Of a DNA stretch of 64,000 bases, positions 41,086-50,083 are shown one piece after another. Positions within the stretch are counted from its first letter, which is position 1; each line of letters starts with the position of its first letter. The stretch is from Curtobacterium sp. MCJR17_055 (GTDB lineage: Bacteria; Actinomycetota; Actinomycetes; Actinomycetales; Microbacteriaceae): NCBI RefSeq assembly GCF_003224335.1, contig NZ_QKLF01000001.1:682001-746000 (forward strand), given 5' to 3'. Below the pieces are notes generated by a model that saw only the letters and a program-made list of their open reading frames with translations, searched no databases and had not been told where the DNA came from. The position numbers were made by a program, and so were the translations under genes.

Positions 41086-41284
41086 GGATGTGTGCTGGGC
41101 GGCGTGCTGGTCGAGATGCCGGCGGACCGACTCCGACGACGGCTCGTCCGCTCGACGAGCCGTCCCTCCCTCAAGGATCTCCACCGGTGTACGGAGTCAC
41201 GGGGGCGTCGGTCACCCGGCCACGGAGTGACCGGGTGACGTGGTGCAAGCCGGCCCCGCGCCTCCCGTCCGTCAGGACAGGACG

Positions 41285-43387
41285 TCAGTCGCGACGCGTC
41301 TCGAGCGCGTTCGCCCGTGCGACTCCCCCGTACCACCGCGCCGAGTCCTTCGGCGTCCGCTCGAACGTCTCCCGGTCCCATGCGACGAGCCCGAACGTCG
41401 GCCGGAACCCGGAGGCCCACTCGTAGTTGTCGAGCAGCGACCAGTGCTGGTAGCCGAGGACCTCGATGCCGTCCTCGATGCAGCGGTGGATCCCCTCGAG
41501 GGCGCCCTGCGTGTAGGCGATCCGGCGGGTGTCGTCGGCGGTGGCGATGCCGTTCTCGGTGATCATCAGCGGGACACCGCCGGAGAGCGCCCACGCCGAC
41601 CGCAGGCCGTCCGCCGAGGCCTCGGGGTAGAACTCCCACCCGGTCAGCGTCGTCTCGACATCGTCGGCGACGGGCAACGGACCGGAGGGGCCGATGAACG
41701 TGCGGGTGTAGGCCTGCACGCCGAGGAAGTCGTCGCCCGCAGCGGCCTCGAGGTACCAGTCGTCACGCGGGTACCCGTACTCGCGGAGCATCTCCTCGGA
41801 GCCGGGCTCACCGTTCGCCCGGAACGCCTGGGTCGCGACGGTCCACCCGGACTTGAGGCCCGACACCTGTGACAGCACGTCTCGCGACCGCCGGTGGCTG
41901 GCCAGCAGGGCGTCGGCGACGCCCAGGTCCGGGTTCGGCAGGCCGTAGGCGACGAGGTTCGCGGCGTCCTCACCACCCGCGAGCATCGCCGCGATGTTCG
42001 GCTCGTTGATCGTGCAGACGTAGCGGACGCCGTCCTGCACGACCGGGAGCGCGGCCTCGGTGTAGCGGGCGAACAAGTCGGCGGCGTCGGGTGCACGCCA
42101 GAAGCCGTCGCGTTCGAACCACCGGGGCACGGTGAAGTGCATGAGGGTGACGATCGGTTCGATGCCGGCCTCGTGGCAAGCCTCGACCATGCGGCGGTAG
42201 TGGTCGACCTCGGCGCGGGAGACGAACCCGCGCTCGGGCTCGATGCGGGCCCACTCGATGCTGAACCGGTAGGAGTTCAGGCCGAGGTCGGCGGCGATGC
42301 GGATGTCCTCGCGGTAGCGGTGGTAGCTGTCCGCGGCGTCGCCGGAGGGCTCGACGATGGTGGTGTCGGGCTCGTGCTCGTGCACCCACCAGTTGGAGCC
42401 TACGTTGTTGCCCTCGATCTGGTGGGCGGCGGTGGCGGCACCCCAGAGGAAGCCGTCGGGGAACTGCAGCGTGGTGATGATGGTGCCTTTCAGGTGCGAG
42501 CCGGTGCGAGCCGGTGCGTGCCGGCCGAGGAAGTCGTCGAACAGCGCGATGGTCGCGGCCGGGTTCTCGACGTGGGGGCCGTGGTAGCTCGTGGGGACGA
42601 CCTCGTAGCTGGCGCCGGTGTCCTCGGCCATCTGCCGCTGCCACGGGATCGGCCAGGCGCCGTCCCACTCGCCGTGCGCCACGAGGACCGGGAGCCCGGT
42701 CGCGCGGAGTTCGGCGGACGAATCGGTGTGGTCCTCGAGGATGTGTCCGCCAGCGACGACGCTCAGGGGGCTCGTGGCGTCGAAGCGGTCGCGCACCATG
42801 CGGACGTCGTCGGGGAGGTCCTCGTCGGGTCGGTACGCCCAGAGCGGGTTCGTGGCGTCGAACAGCGTGCGGTTGTTCCCGCCGGTGTCGTGCAGGATCG
42901 TGAGCTCGGTGACCTTGCGGTAGGGCCAGCCGTACGGGCCGGAGCAGAACTGCACGACGCTGCGGAACGACCCCGGCGAGGCGATGGCGGCCGCGCGGGC
43001 GATCACGCCGCCGAGCGAGTGACCGATCAGGTGCACCGGGGCGCCGTCGTCGAGCAGCGCCGCGACCCGGACGACGTCGGCCGCTTCCTCGTCGAGCGAG
43101 TAGTCGGACGGCGAGGTCGGTGCTGCCGAGTCGGCCTGGCCGCGGCGGCTGATCGCGACCGCGGTCCAGCCGGCCTCGCGCAGCAGGGGCATGAAGGTGC
43201 GCCAGTCCTCCTTCGACCCGGTGTACCCGGGGACGATCAGGACCGTGCCCTTCGACTCCCCCGCAGGGACGACGCGGTAGGCGGTGAGCCGACCGACGGG
43301 CAGGTCGATGCCGACGGCGTCGACACCCTCCGGAGTCGGGAGGTGCCCGAAGGGCGGAACGGGCGGGAAGTCGAGCAAGGTCGTCAT
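41285..43387 (-). CDS. In-frame fusion: alpha/beta hydrolase plus GH1 beta-glycosidase
   Basis: 700 residues. Part 1 (about 1-290): alpha/beta hydrolase with VLIVPGYTGSKEDWR (oxyanion region), Ser 124 in LIGHSLGGV, an Asp in HGEWDGAWP and His in SYHGPHV. Part 2 (about 304-700): GH1 barrel starting TLQFPDGFLWGAATAAHQIEGN, acid/base Glu 462 in TINEPN and nucleophile Glu 611 in MITENGI, ending with W-E-type aglycone motif YQHWSLLDNYEWASGF. There is no stop between them; the joint is a triple 10-bp repeat (42494-42523). GH1 enzymes hydrolyse beta-glucosides and related beta-glycosides. ATG overlaps the transporter ATPase stop (ATGA). As last gene of a LacI-controlled operon it should process the imported oligosaccharide or its ester, in the cytosol. 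Confidence 0.9.
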   Translation of the reverse strand: MTTLLDFPPVPPFGHLPTPEGVDAVGIDLPVGRLTAYRVVPAGESKGTVLIVPGYTGSKEDWRTFMPLLREAGWTAVAISRRGQADSAAPTSPSDYSLDEEAADVVRVAALLDDGAPVHLIGHSLGGVIARAAAIASPGSFRSVVQFCSGPYGWPYRKVTELTILHDTGGNNRTLFDATNPLWAYRPDEDLPDDVRMVRDRFDATSPLSVVAGGHILEDHTDSSAELRATGLPVLVAHGEWDGAWPIPWQRQMAEDTGASYEVVPTSYHGPHVENPAATIALFDDFLGRHAPARTGSHLKGTIITTLQFPDGFLWGAATAAHQIEGNNVGSNWWVHEHEPDTTIVEPSGDAADSYHRYREDIRIAADLGLNSYRFSIEWARIEPERGFVSRAEVDHYRRMVEACHEAGIEPIVTLMHFTVPRWFERDGFWRAPDAADLFARYTEAALPVVQDGVRYVCTINEPNIAAMLAGGEDAANLVAYGLPNPDLGVADALLASHRRSRDVLSQVSGLKSGWTVATQAFRANGEPGSEEMLREYGYPRDDWYLEAAAGDDFLGVQAYTRTFIGPSGPLPVADDVETTLTGWEFYPEASADGLRSAWALSGGVPLMITENGIATADDTRRIAYTQGALEGIHRCIEDGIEVLGYQHWSLLDNYEWASGFRPTFGLVAWDRETFERTPKDSARWYGGVARANALETRRD
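42494..42523. repeat. Three 10-bp tandem repeats at the hydrolase/GH1 junction
   Basis: Units GTGCGAGCCG, GTGCGAGCCG and GTGCGTGCCG on the plus strand. Ten is not a multiple of three, so loss or gain of a unit shifts the frame. With two units the hydrolase would end at ...RHAPART followed by TGA, directly ahead of AAAGG; with three it reads through into the GH1 enzyme. Confidence 0.92.
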
Positions 43388-45159
43388 CCGAGCAGTGTCC
43401 GCCGCGGGTTCGGGACCGCGTCCAGCAGCGCGACCGTGTAGTCGTCCTGCGGGTGCTGCAGTACCTCGGCCGTCCTGCCGCGCTCGACCACGGCGCCGTC
43501 GTGCAGCACCATGATGTCGTCGGTGATGAGGCGGGCGCTCAGCAGGTCGTGCGTGATGTAGAGGAGCGAGACGCCCCACTGCTCCCGCAGGTCCTCGAGC
43601 AGCGCGAGGACGCCGGCCCGCAGCGTCACGTCGAGCATCGAGACGGGCTCGTCGGCGATGATCACCTGCGGGTCGCTGGCCAGCGCCCGGGCGATGACCA
43701 CACGCTGCCGCTGCCCGCCGGAGAGCTGGTGCGGGAGCTTCTGCGCGAACTGCTCGACGGGCGTCAGGCCCACGGTCTCGAGGATCTCGAGCATCCGACG
43801 CCGGGCATCGCGCCCGCGGAGTCCGGTGTAGTTCGCGATCGGTCGGGACAGGATGTACTCCACCGTGTGCAGCGGGTTGAGCGCCGCGTACGGGTCCTGG
43901 AACACCATCTGCACCTCGGAGCGCAGGTCCTTCAGACCGCGCCTCCCGAGCTTCGCCACGTCCGTGTCGCCGAAGCGCACCGTGCCCGAGGTCGGCTGCT
44001 CGACGCCGGTGAGCATCTTCGCGATGGTCGACTTGCCCGAGCCGGACTGGCCGACCAGGGCGAGCGACTGCCCGGGCTCGAGGGTGAACGACACGTCGCG
44101 GACGGCCTGCACGGGCTGCTCGCCACGACGGGGCGCCGGGTACGTCTTGACCAGGTGGTCGACGACGATCGGGTTCTTCGCGGCCGAGCGCTCCCGGGAG
44201 CCGACGGTGGCGAAGGACGAGGTGGTCTCCTGACGGGACGCCGAGCGCTGCGACCGGTCCGGGAACCCCGGCAACGACACGACCTCAGCCCGCGGGTCCG
44301 CGTAGTGCGACAGCAGCATCGTCGTGTAGTCGTCCTGCGGGTCACGGAGGACCTCGAGCGAGCGGCCGTCCTCGACGATCCGCCCCTCGTGCATGACGAG
44401 CACGCGCTCGGTCGCCTCGAGCACGATGCCGAGGTCGTGGCTGATGAGGATCGCGGTGAACCCCTCGGAACGCTGCAGCTCGATGATCGTGTCCATCACG
44501 GCGTGCTGCACGAGCACGTCGAGGGCCGTGGTCGGCTCGTCGAACACCATGAGCTGCGGCTCGAGCGACAGGGCGAGGGCGATCGACACGCGCTGCCGCA
44601 TGCCGCCGGAGAGCTCCCCCGGGTACCGCGCGAGCATGGTCTCGGGCAGCTTCACCTTGCCGATGAGCTCGCGCATCCGGGCGTCCCACCGCTCGCGGGG
44701 CACATGACCGTGGGCCCTGAAGACGTCGATGAAGTGGTTGCGGATCGTCCGTACCGGGTTGAGCGCGTTCATGCCGGACTGCAGCACCATGGCGAAACCG
44801 CCCTGGCGCTGGCGCCGGAGCTCCTCGTCGCCGAGGTCGCGGATGTCGCTCCCGCCGAAGACGATGTTGCCGCCGTTGGTGCGCGCCGGCGGCTTCTGCA
44901 GCCGGGTGAGCGCGTAGCCGAGCGTCGACTTGCCGGAGCCGGACTCGCCGACCAGGCCGACGAACTCGCCCTTGCGCAGGGAGAAGGAGACGTGGTCGAC
45001 GGCCTGGACGGCCGTCTGGCCGGCCGACTCGTAGACGACGGACAGGTCGCGGACGTCGAGCAGGACGTCGGTCCGGCCCTGGTCCTGCGGAGTTCCGGAC
45101 GGGAGGCGCGTGGCGGCGCCGCCACGCGCCTCCAGGCCGTCGCTGGTTGCGCCGCTCAT
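43384..45159 (-). CDS. Dual ATP-binding protein of an Opp/Dpp-type ABC transporter (DppD-DppF fusion)
   Basis: 591 residues with two complete ABC domains. Domain 1: Walker A GESGSGKST, signature LSGGMRQRVSIALAL, Walker B LMVFDEPTTALD. Domain 2: Walker A GQSGSGKST, signature LSGGQRQRVVIARAL, Walker B VIIADEPVSMLD. Both carry the oligopeptide/dipeptide C-terminal extension (PQDDYT near each end). It powers the two permeases encoded upstream. Codons 9-21 (LEARGGAATRLPSG) are made from a GGACGGGAGGC palindrome (45097-45133) that looks inserted just after the start. ATG overlaps the OppC-type permease stop, and the stop overlaps the hydrolase-GH1 start. Confidence 0.94.
   Translation of the reverse strand: MSGATSDGLEARGGAATRLPSGTPQDQGRTDVLLDVRDLSVVYESAGQTAVQAVDHVSFSLRKGEFVGLVGESGSGKSTLGYALTRLQKPPARTNGGNIVFGGSDIRDLGDEELRRQRQGGFAMVLQSGMNALNPVRTIRNHFIDVFRAHGHVPRERWDARMRELIGKVKLPETMLARYPGELSGGMRQRVSIALALSLEPQLMVFDEPTTALDVLVQHAVMDTIIELQRSEGFTAILISHDLGIVLEATERVLVMHEGRIVEDGRSLEVLRDPQDDYTTMLLSHYADPRAEVVSLPGFPDRSQRSASRQETTSSFATVGSRERSAAKNPIVVDHLVKTYPAPRRGEQPVQAVRDVSFTLEPGQSLALVGQSGSGKSTIAKMLTGVEQPTSGTVRFGDTDVAKLGRRGLKDLRSEVQMVFQDPYAALNPLHTVEYILSRPIANYTGLRGRDARRRMLEILETVGLTPVEQFAQKLPHQLSGGQRQRVVIARALASDPQVIIADEPVSMLDVTLRAGVLALLEDLREQWGVSLLYITHDLLSARLITDDIMVLHDGAVVERGRTAEVLQHPQDDYTVALLDAVPNPRRTLLG
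45097..45133. repeat. GGACGGGAGGC palindrome inside the 5' coding region of the ABC ATPase gene
   Basis: A perfect 16+16 palindrome (GGAGGCGCGTGGCGGC and complement) at 45102-45133, preceded by GGACG at 45097. It encodes LEARGGAATRLPSG in the ATPase. Its sequence corresponds to the intergenic hairpin at 52427-52474, whose translation in one frame reads REARGGAATSLPSV. Confidence 0.85.
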
Positions 45160-46109
45160 GCGGTGACCTCCTTGCGCTTGCGGCGCGCGCCCTCGCGCAG
45201 CCGCGGGTTGGACACGGCGTCGACGCCGAAGTTGATCAGGGTGAGGCTCATCGCCAGGAGGGCGATGCAGAGACCCGGGGCGAACAGCAGGATCCACTGA
45301 CCGGTGAGCAGCGCGTTCGAGTTCTGCGCCCAGTAGAGGATCGTGCCCCAGCTGACGATCGACGAGTCACCGAGTCCGAGGAACTCGAGGCCCGCCTCAG
45401 CGAGGATCGCGCTCGTCGCCGCGCCGAAGAAGCTGCCGACGATCAGGGACGTCATGTTCGGCAGGATCTCGCGGAAGACGATGCGCGTCGCACCGTCGCC
45501 GGAGAACTGCGCGGCCGTGACGAAGTCGCGGCTGCGCAGGGACTGCGTCTGGCTGCGGAGGACGCGCGCGCCCCACGCCCAGCCGGTGACGACGATCACG
45601 GCGATGATCACCGCGATGCCGCCGTTCTGCAGGTACGCCGCGATGACGATCATCAGGGGAAGACCCGGGATGACGAGGAAGAGGTTCACGATGAACCCGA
45701 TGACCTCGGCGACCCAGCCGCGGATGTAGCCCCAGCTCAGACCGATCGCGACGGCGACGAGCGTGGAGAGGAAGCCCGCGACCGCGCCGACGAGCACGGA
45801 GACCCGGGCGCCGTAGATCAACTGGGAGAGGACGTCCTCGCCGGCGGCGGTGGTGCCCATCCAGTGCGCCCACGTGGCGTCGGCGTTGCGCTCGAAGCCG
45901 TTCTGGCTGGCGCCGTAGGGGGCGAGGAGCGGGGCGGACAGGGCGATGAGGACGAAGGCGCCGAGGATGCAGATGCCGACGCGGGCCTTGGTGTTGCTCC
46001 AGACGACGCCGAGCTGGCGAGCGGCTGCCCTGAGCTTGGAGGGGGCGGTTTCCTGTTCTCCTCGGGTCCGTACTGCCACCGTTGTGTCCGGTGCTTTCGT
46101 GGTGGTCAT
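45156..46109 (-). CDS. OppC/DppC-type ABC transporter permease
   Basis: 317 residues. A cytoplasmic N-tail, helix 1 (VGICILGAFVLIALSAPLLAPYG), WMGTTAAGEDVLSQLIYGARVSVLVGAVAGFLSTLVAVAIG, the EAA-type loop QSLRSRDFVTAAQFSGDGATRIVFREILPNMTS, and further helices to the end: the BPD_transp_1 permease of the peptide/nickel class, second type. It pairs with the OppB-type permease to form the membrane channel for the imported solute. Start and stop both overlap neighbours by 4 bases. Confidence 0.93.
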   Translation of the reverse strand: MTTTKAPDTTVAVRTRGEQETAPSKLRAAARQLGVVWSNTKARVGICILGAFVLIALSAPLLAPYGASQNGFERNADATWAHWMGTTAAGEDVLSQLIYGARVSVLVGAVAGFLSTLVAVAIGLSWGYIRGWVAEVIGFIVNLFLVIPGLPLMIVIAAYLQNGGIAVIIAVIVVTGWAWGARVLRSQTQSLRSRDFVTAAQFSGDGATRIVFREILPNMTSLIVGSFFGAATSAILAEAGLEFLGLGDSSIVSWGTILYWAQNSNALLTGQWILLFAPGLCIALLAMSLTLINFGVDAVSNPRLREGARRKRKEVTA

Positions 46110-47086
46110 CGGCGCGTCCTCGGGTCCAGGACGCCGTACAGGACGTCCACGATGAAGTTGGCGATGAGCACCGACACGGTGATCATCAGGAAGAGGGCCT
46201 GCATCAGCGGGTAGTCCTGCCCGATCACGGCGTTGAACAGCAGGTAGCCGATGCCCGGGTAGCCGAACACCTGCTCGACCAGCACCGAGCCGCCGACGAC
46301 ACCGCCGAGTGCCAGGCCGAAGCCGGTCAGGTTCGGCAGGATCGCGTTCCGGGCGGCGTAGCGGACGGCGACCGTGCGACCGCGGAGGCCGTTCGCCTCG
46401 GCGAAGGTGACGTAGTCGTCGCCGAGCGTGTTGATCATCGCGTTGCGCATGCCGATGATCCAGCCGCCCAGGCTCGTCACGAGGATCGTCACCGCCGGCA
46501 GGATCGCGTGCCGCAGGACGTCGCCGATGTAGGTGCCGTTCCAGCCCGGGACGCTCGTCGCGGACGAGGCACCGGTGGTCGGGAACCAGTGCAGGACGTA
46601 GCCGAGGAAGAACAGCAGCAGGAGCGCCGTCCAGAAGTACGGGAACGTCGACATGAAGGAGCCCGACAGGGTCGGGAGCGAGTCGAGCCAGGTGCCGCGC
46701 TTCCACGCCGCCGCGACGCCGATCAGCGTGCCGATGACGAACGCCAGGATCGTCACCGTTCCGACGAGCACGAGCGTGTACGGCAGGGCACGGCCGACCA
46801 GGTCGCCGACGGGCTGCGGGTAGAACGTGTAGCTCGTGCCGAAGTCGAGCGTGACGACCTGGTGCAGGTAGCTGACGTACTGGTCCCAGAGGTTGCCGCT
46901 GGGGACGCCGAGCTGGGCCTCGATGGCCTTCTTCGTGGCGTCGGTGACCGGACCGTTCTGGCTGAGCTTCGCGAGCGCCGCATCGGACGGGCTGCCCGGC
47001 ATGAGACGCGGGAGCACGAAGTTCAGCGTGACCGCAGCCCAGAGGGTCAGGACGAAGAGGACGAGTTTCTGGAGGACGTACTTCAC
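46106..47086 (-). CDS. OppB/DppB-type ABC transporter permease
   Basis: 326 residues. Family start KYVLQKLVLFVLTLWAAVTLNFVLPRLMPGSP, an external loop of about 70 residues, six helices, and the EAA loop DDYVTFAEANGLRGRTVAVRYAARNAILPNLTGFGLALGG. It ends LYGVLDPRTRR, the usual OppB C-terminus (VDVLYGVLDPRTR). GTG start overlaps the binding-protein stop (GTGA). Confidence 0.94.
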   Translation of the reverse strand: MKYVLQKLVLFVLTLWAAVTLNFVLPRLMPGSPSDAALAKLSQNGPVTDATKKAIEAQLGVPSGNLWDQYVSYLHQVVTLDFGTSYTFYPQPVGDLVGRALPYTLVLVGTVTILAFVIGTLIGVAAAWKRGTWLDSLPTLSGSFMSTFPYFWTALLLLFFLGYVLHWFPTTGASSATSVPGWNGTYIGDVLRHAILPAVTILVTSLGGWIIGMRNAMINTLGDDYVTFAEANGLRGRTVAVRYAARNAILPNLTGFGLALGGVVGGSVLVEQVFGYPGIGYLLFNAVIGQDYPLMQALFLMITVSVLIANFIVDVLYGVLDPRTRR

Positions 47087-48867
47087 TTGGCCTGCTCCTC
47101 CAGGATCTTCTTGCCCGCCGCACTGTCACGGAGCCGGAGCTTCGTGAAGATCAACAGCGGTGCGGAGTCGTAGTTCTGCGGTGCCATGTACGGGTCCTCG
47201 GCACTCGGCCAGCCGACGAACTTGCCGGTGTTGAACAGGCCCCAGAGTCCGCCGTAGTACATGCCGATCACGGGCAGGTCGTCGTACACGATGGCCTGCA
47301 GCTTGTTGAGGATCTGCTGCTGCTCGCCCCGGTCGGTCGTGCCGCGGTACTCGTCGAGGAGCTTCTGGGTGTCCGCGTTCTTGTACCGCTCGAAGTTGTT
47401 CACCGTCGACTTGCCGACCGGCTGGTAGAAGTCGCTCGACAGCAGTGAGTTGTAGGCCTGGAAGACGTCACCGTTCCCCATGCCGCCCATCGCCATGTCG
47501 AACGTGCCGTTGTTGATGTTCTGCTGGTAGCCGGCGGGTTGCGGAGCCTGGATCTGCACCTCCACGCCGATCTTCCCGAGGTCACGCTGCACCTGCTGTG
47601 CGGCACGGAGCCAGTCCGAGTAGCCGTTCGCGGTCATCAGGGTGATCTCGAGCTGCTTGCCGTCCTTGACGAGCTTGCCGCCCTGCTGCTCGTAGCCGGA
47701 CTTCGCGAACTCGGCCAGGGCGCGGTCGGTGTCCTGCGTGATCATCCCCTCGTCGGGGATCGACGGGTCGAGGTACTGCTCCTGGTTCGGCAGGATCAAG
47801 CCGGTCTGACCCGCTGCGCTGAGGTTGCCCTCGGAGGCGGTCTCGGCGATGCCGTCGCGGTCGAGCGCGTACGAGATGCCCTTGCGCACGTTGACGTCGT
47901 TGTACGGCGCCTTCGTCAGGTTCGGGATGAGGCCGATCACGCCGCCGGCAGGGAACCACCACTTGTTGTCCGGCGATGCAGCGCCCCACGTGCCCTCGAC
48001 GTCCGAGATGAACGAGTACGCCCAGTCGTAGCCGCGTGTGACGGTGTCGAGCTGCGTGTTCGTCGCGGGGAGCACGAGGTGCTCGATCGCGATCTCGTCG
48101 GCCTGCCAGTACGTCGGGTTCTTGTCCATCGAGTACTGCTGGTCGGAGTAGTTGCCGAGCACGAACGGGCCGGTGCCGACGGGGTCTGGGTCACGCCAGG
48201 TGACGGGGTCCTTCACCGTGCCGTAGTGGTGCTCGGGCAGGATGTACGTCGCGCCGATGATGTTGAGGCTCGGGACGTCCTCGCCCTTGAGGTGGAAGAC
48301 CAGGTGGTCGCCGTCCCGCTCGATGCGGTCGATGTGCTGCCACGCGCCCTTCACGTCCATCGCGGGGAACTCCTTGAGGAGGTCGAACGTGAAGACGACG
48401 TCCTCTGGCGTGAACTCCGTGCCGTCGGACCACTCGACGCCCTTCCGGATCGTCATGTCGATCGTCCGCGCGTCGGGCAGCTCCCAGGAGCTCGCGAGCC
48501 ACGGGGTGCCCGTGCCGTCGAGGGGGTTGATCTCGATGAGCGGCTCGTACATCCACTTGCTCGCGGTGCGGGCGTTCGGGATGTAGGGGTTGAAGTTGCG
48601 GTCGAACAGCGGGTTGCCGCGGTCCGCGTTGATGAGCATCGTGTCCTTGCCGATGCTCGGGTCCGGCTGGGAACGGACCTGGATGCTGCAGCCGGTGGCC
48701 ACGAGGGCCACGACCGCGAGTCCGGCGATGGCTGCGGCGAGGCGGCCGGCACGGGTCCGGCCGGCACGGGACTGGCCGGACCGGTGCGATGCGCCCGGGA
48801 TGCCGCCCAGCCGGGGCCGAGGGCCCTGGGCGGCGGGCCTGCGCGTGCGCTGCGGGGGAAGCGTCAT
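47083..48867 (-). CDS. Family 5 extracellular solute-binding lipoprotein
   Basis: 594 residues. A basic N-region of about 45 residues leads into a lipoprotein signal with lipobox VATGC. The mature protein is SBP_bac_5: DTMLINADRGNPLFDRNFNPY, RKGVEWSDGTEFTPEDVVFTFDLL, PVGTGPFVLGNYSDQQYSMDKNPTYW, DVNVRKGISYALDRDGI. Family 5 proteins bind peptides, but members linked to beta-glycosidases bind oligosaccharides, as in Thermotoga beta-glucan systems; the GH1 domain and LacI regulator here favour a sugar. First gene of the six-function operon; GGAGG lies 11 bases before the ATG, and a LacI-type operator sits 40-53 bp upstream. Confidence 0.93.
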   Translation of the reverse strand: MTLPPQRTRRPAAQGPRPRLGGIPGASHRSGQSRAGRTRAGRLAAAIAGLAVVALVATGCSIQVRSQPDPSIGKDTMLINADRGNPLFDRNFNPYIPNARTASKWMYEPLIEINPLDGTGTPWLASSWELPDARTIDMTIRKGVEWSDGTEFTPEDVVFTFDLLKEFPAMDVKGAWQHIDRIERDGDHLVFHLKGEDVPSLNIIGATYILPEHHYGTVKDPVTWRDPDPVGTGPFVLGNYSDQQYSMDKNPTYWQADEIAIEHLVLPATNTQLDTVTRGYDWAYSFISDVEGTWGAASPDNKWWFPAGGVIGLIPNLTKAPYNDVNVRKGISYALDRDGIAETASEGNLSAAGQTGLILPNQEQYLDPSIPDEGMITQDTDRALAEFAKSGYEQQGGKLVKDGKQLEITLMTANGYSDWLRAAQQVQRDLGKIGVEVQIQAPQPAGYQQNINNGTFDMAMGGMGNGDVFQAYNSLLSSDFYQPVGKSTVNNFERYKNADTQKLLDEYRGTTDRGEQQQILNKLQAIVYDDLPVIGMYYGGLWGLFNTGKFVGWPSAEDPYMAPQNYDSAPLLIFTKLRLRDSAAGKKILEEQAK

Positions 48868-48906
48868 TGCTCGGTCGACCTCCGTGTCGAGTGGGTACCC
48901 ACCCAA

Positions 48907-48920
48907 TGTATGCGCTTACA
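48907..48920. promoter_or_regulatory. LacI-family operator in front of the uptake operon
   Basis: TGTATGCGCTTACA, a 14-bp near-perfect dyad with the central CG of LacI/GalR-family sites (consensus-like TGTAAGCGCTTACA). It lies 40 bp upstream of the binding-protein start and 63 bp behind the LacI-family gene stop. Confidence 0.8.
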
Positions 48921-48982
48921 TCTCGCGGTGCAAGTGTGGACGTTGTTGCGCAGGGTGTCACGCTCCGGACCGGGGCCGACGG

Positions 48983-50083
48983 TCAGAGCGACGGCGGGCA
49001 GCTCTCGCGCAGGAGCACCTCGACCGGCAGCCGGACGGACCGTGGCGGACCCTCACGGGAGTCCAGCCGGTCGACGATCGCCCGGACCGCGGCCCGGCCG
49101 AGTTCACCCATCGGCTGGTGCACGGTCGTCAGGCGTGGGGACGAGAAGCGTCCGGCGTCGATCCCGTCGAAGCCCGTCACGACCACGTCGTCAGGCACCC
49201 GGAGACCGCGTGCGAGCACGGCGTCGAGCACCCCGAGCGCCGACTGGTCGTTCGAGCACACGATCGCCCGCGGCACCTGCTCGTCGAGCAGGGCCCGGGC
49301 GAGTTCGCGGGCCCGGGCGCGTCCGAAGTCCCCGTGCACGGTGCGCACCGCGTGCTGGTCGAGTCCGTGGTCCTCGAGCGCGCGGCGGAACCCGGCCGTC
49401 CGCTCCTGGTCGTCCGGCGAGTCGACCGGCCCGGCCACGTACGCGATCGACCGGATGCCGAGACGCCCGATGACGTGGGCGCCGAGGGTCCGCATGCCGG
49501 CCGCGTTGTCGACGCTGATCGAGTCGAAGCCCCGCGAGCGCCGGTCGTCCGCCAACACGACGACCGGGATCCGGCGCGCCACGTGCTCGAGCAACTCGTC
49601 CGGGACCGTCTGCGCGAGGACCGCCAGTCCGTCCACCCGGCCGGCGACGTCGTTCACGACGACGTCGCGGGACGGCCCTCGACCGGCCGCGACCATGAGT
49701 GCCAGACCGCGCTGCCAGGCCTCGGTCTCGGCGCCGCGGAGCACCTCGTCGAAGTACAGGTTCGACGGCGTCGGCTGGATCACGTGCCGCCGGTCGTCGA
49801 CCACGCGCACGCCGCCGTCGGTGACCACGTCCGGCCGCTCGTCCGGGACGACGTCGAACCCGGGCAGCAGGAGGCCCACCACCCCGGTCCGGCGACCGGC
49901 CAGCGCGCGGGCGTTCCCCGACGGCACGTACCCGAGCGTCCGGATCGCCGCCTGCACCCGGTCGCGCGTGCCCTCGCGGACCGCGTCGGGGGTGCGGAGG
50001 ACCCGGGAGACCGTCGCGATCGACACCCCGGCCGCGGAGGCGACGTCGTAGACCGTGGGAGGTGCGCTGCGCTGCGGGCCCAC
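48983..50083 (-). CDS. LacI-family transcriptional regulator
   Basis: 366 residues. N-terminal HTH at about 10-30 (TVYDVASAAGVSIATVSRVL), hinge helix GNARALAGRRT, and a periplasmic-binding-protein-like effector domain with Asp/Arg residues for sugar contact (NDQSALGVLDAVLARGLRVPDDVVVTGFDGI). An atypical insertion (DVVPDERPDVVTDGGVRVVDDRRHVIQ) follows the hinge. It should repress the binding-protein/permease/ATPase/GH1 operon directly downstream until its sugar is present; the operator lies between them. GTG start at MGPQRSAPP. Confidence 0.93.
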   Translation of the reverse strand: MGPQRSAPPTVYDVASAAGVSIATVSRVLRTPDAVREGTRDRVQAAIRTLGYVPSGNARALAGRRTGVVGLLLPGFDVVPDERPDVVTDGGVRVVDDRRHVIQPTPSNLYFDEVLRGAETEAWQRGLALMVAAGRGPSRDVVVNDVAGRVDGLAVLAQTVPDELLEHVARRIPVVVLADDRRSRGFDSISVDNAAGMRTLGAHVIGRLGIRSIAYVAGPVDSPDDQERTAGFRRALEDHGLDQHAVRTVHGDFGRARARELARALLDEQVPRAIVCSNDQSALGVLDAVLARGLRVPDDVVVTGFDGIDAGRFSSPRLTTVHQPMGELGRAAVRAIVDRLDSREGPPRSVRLPVEVLLRESCPPSL

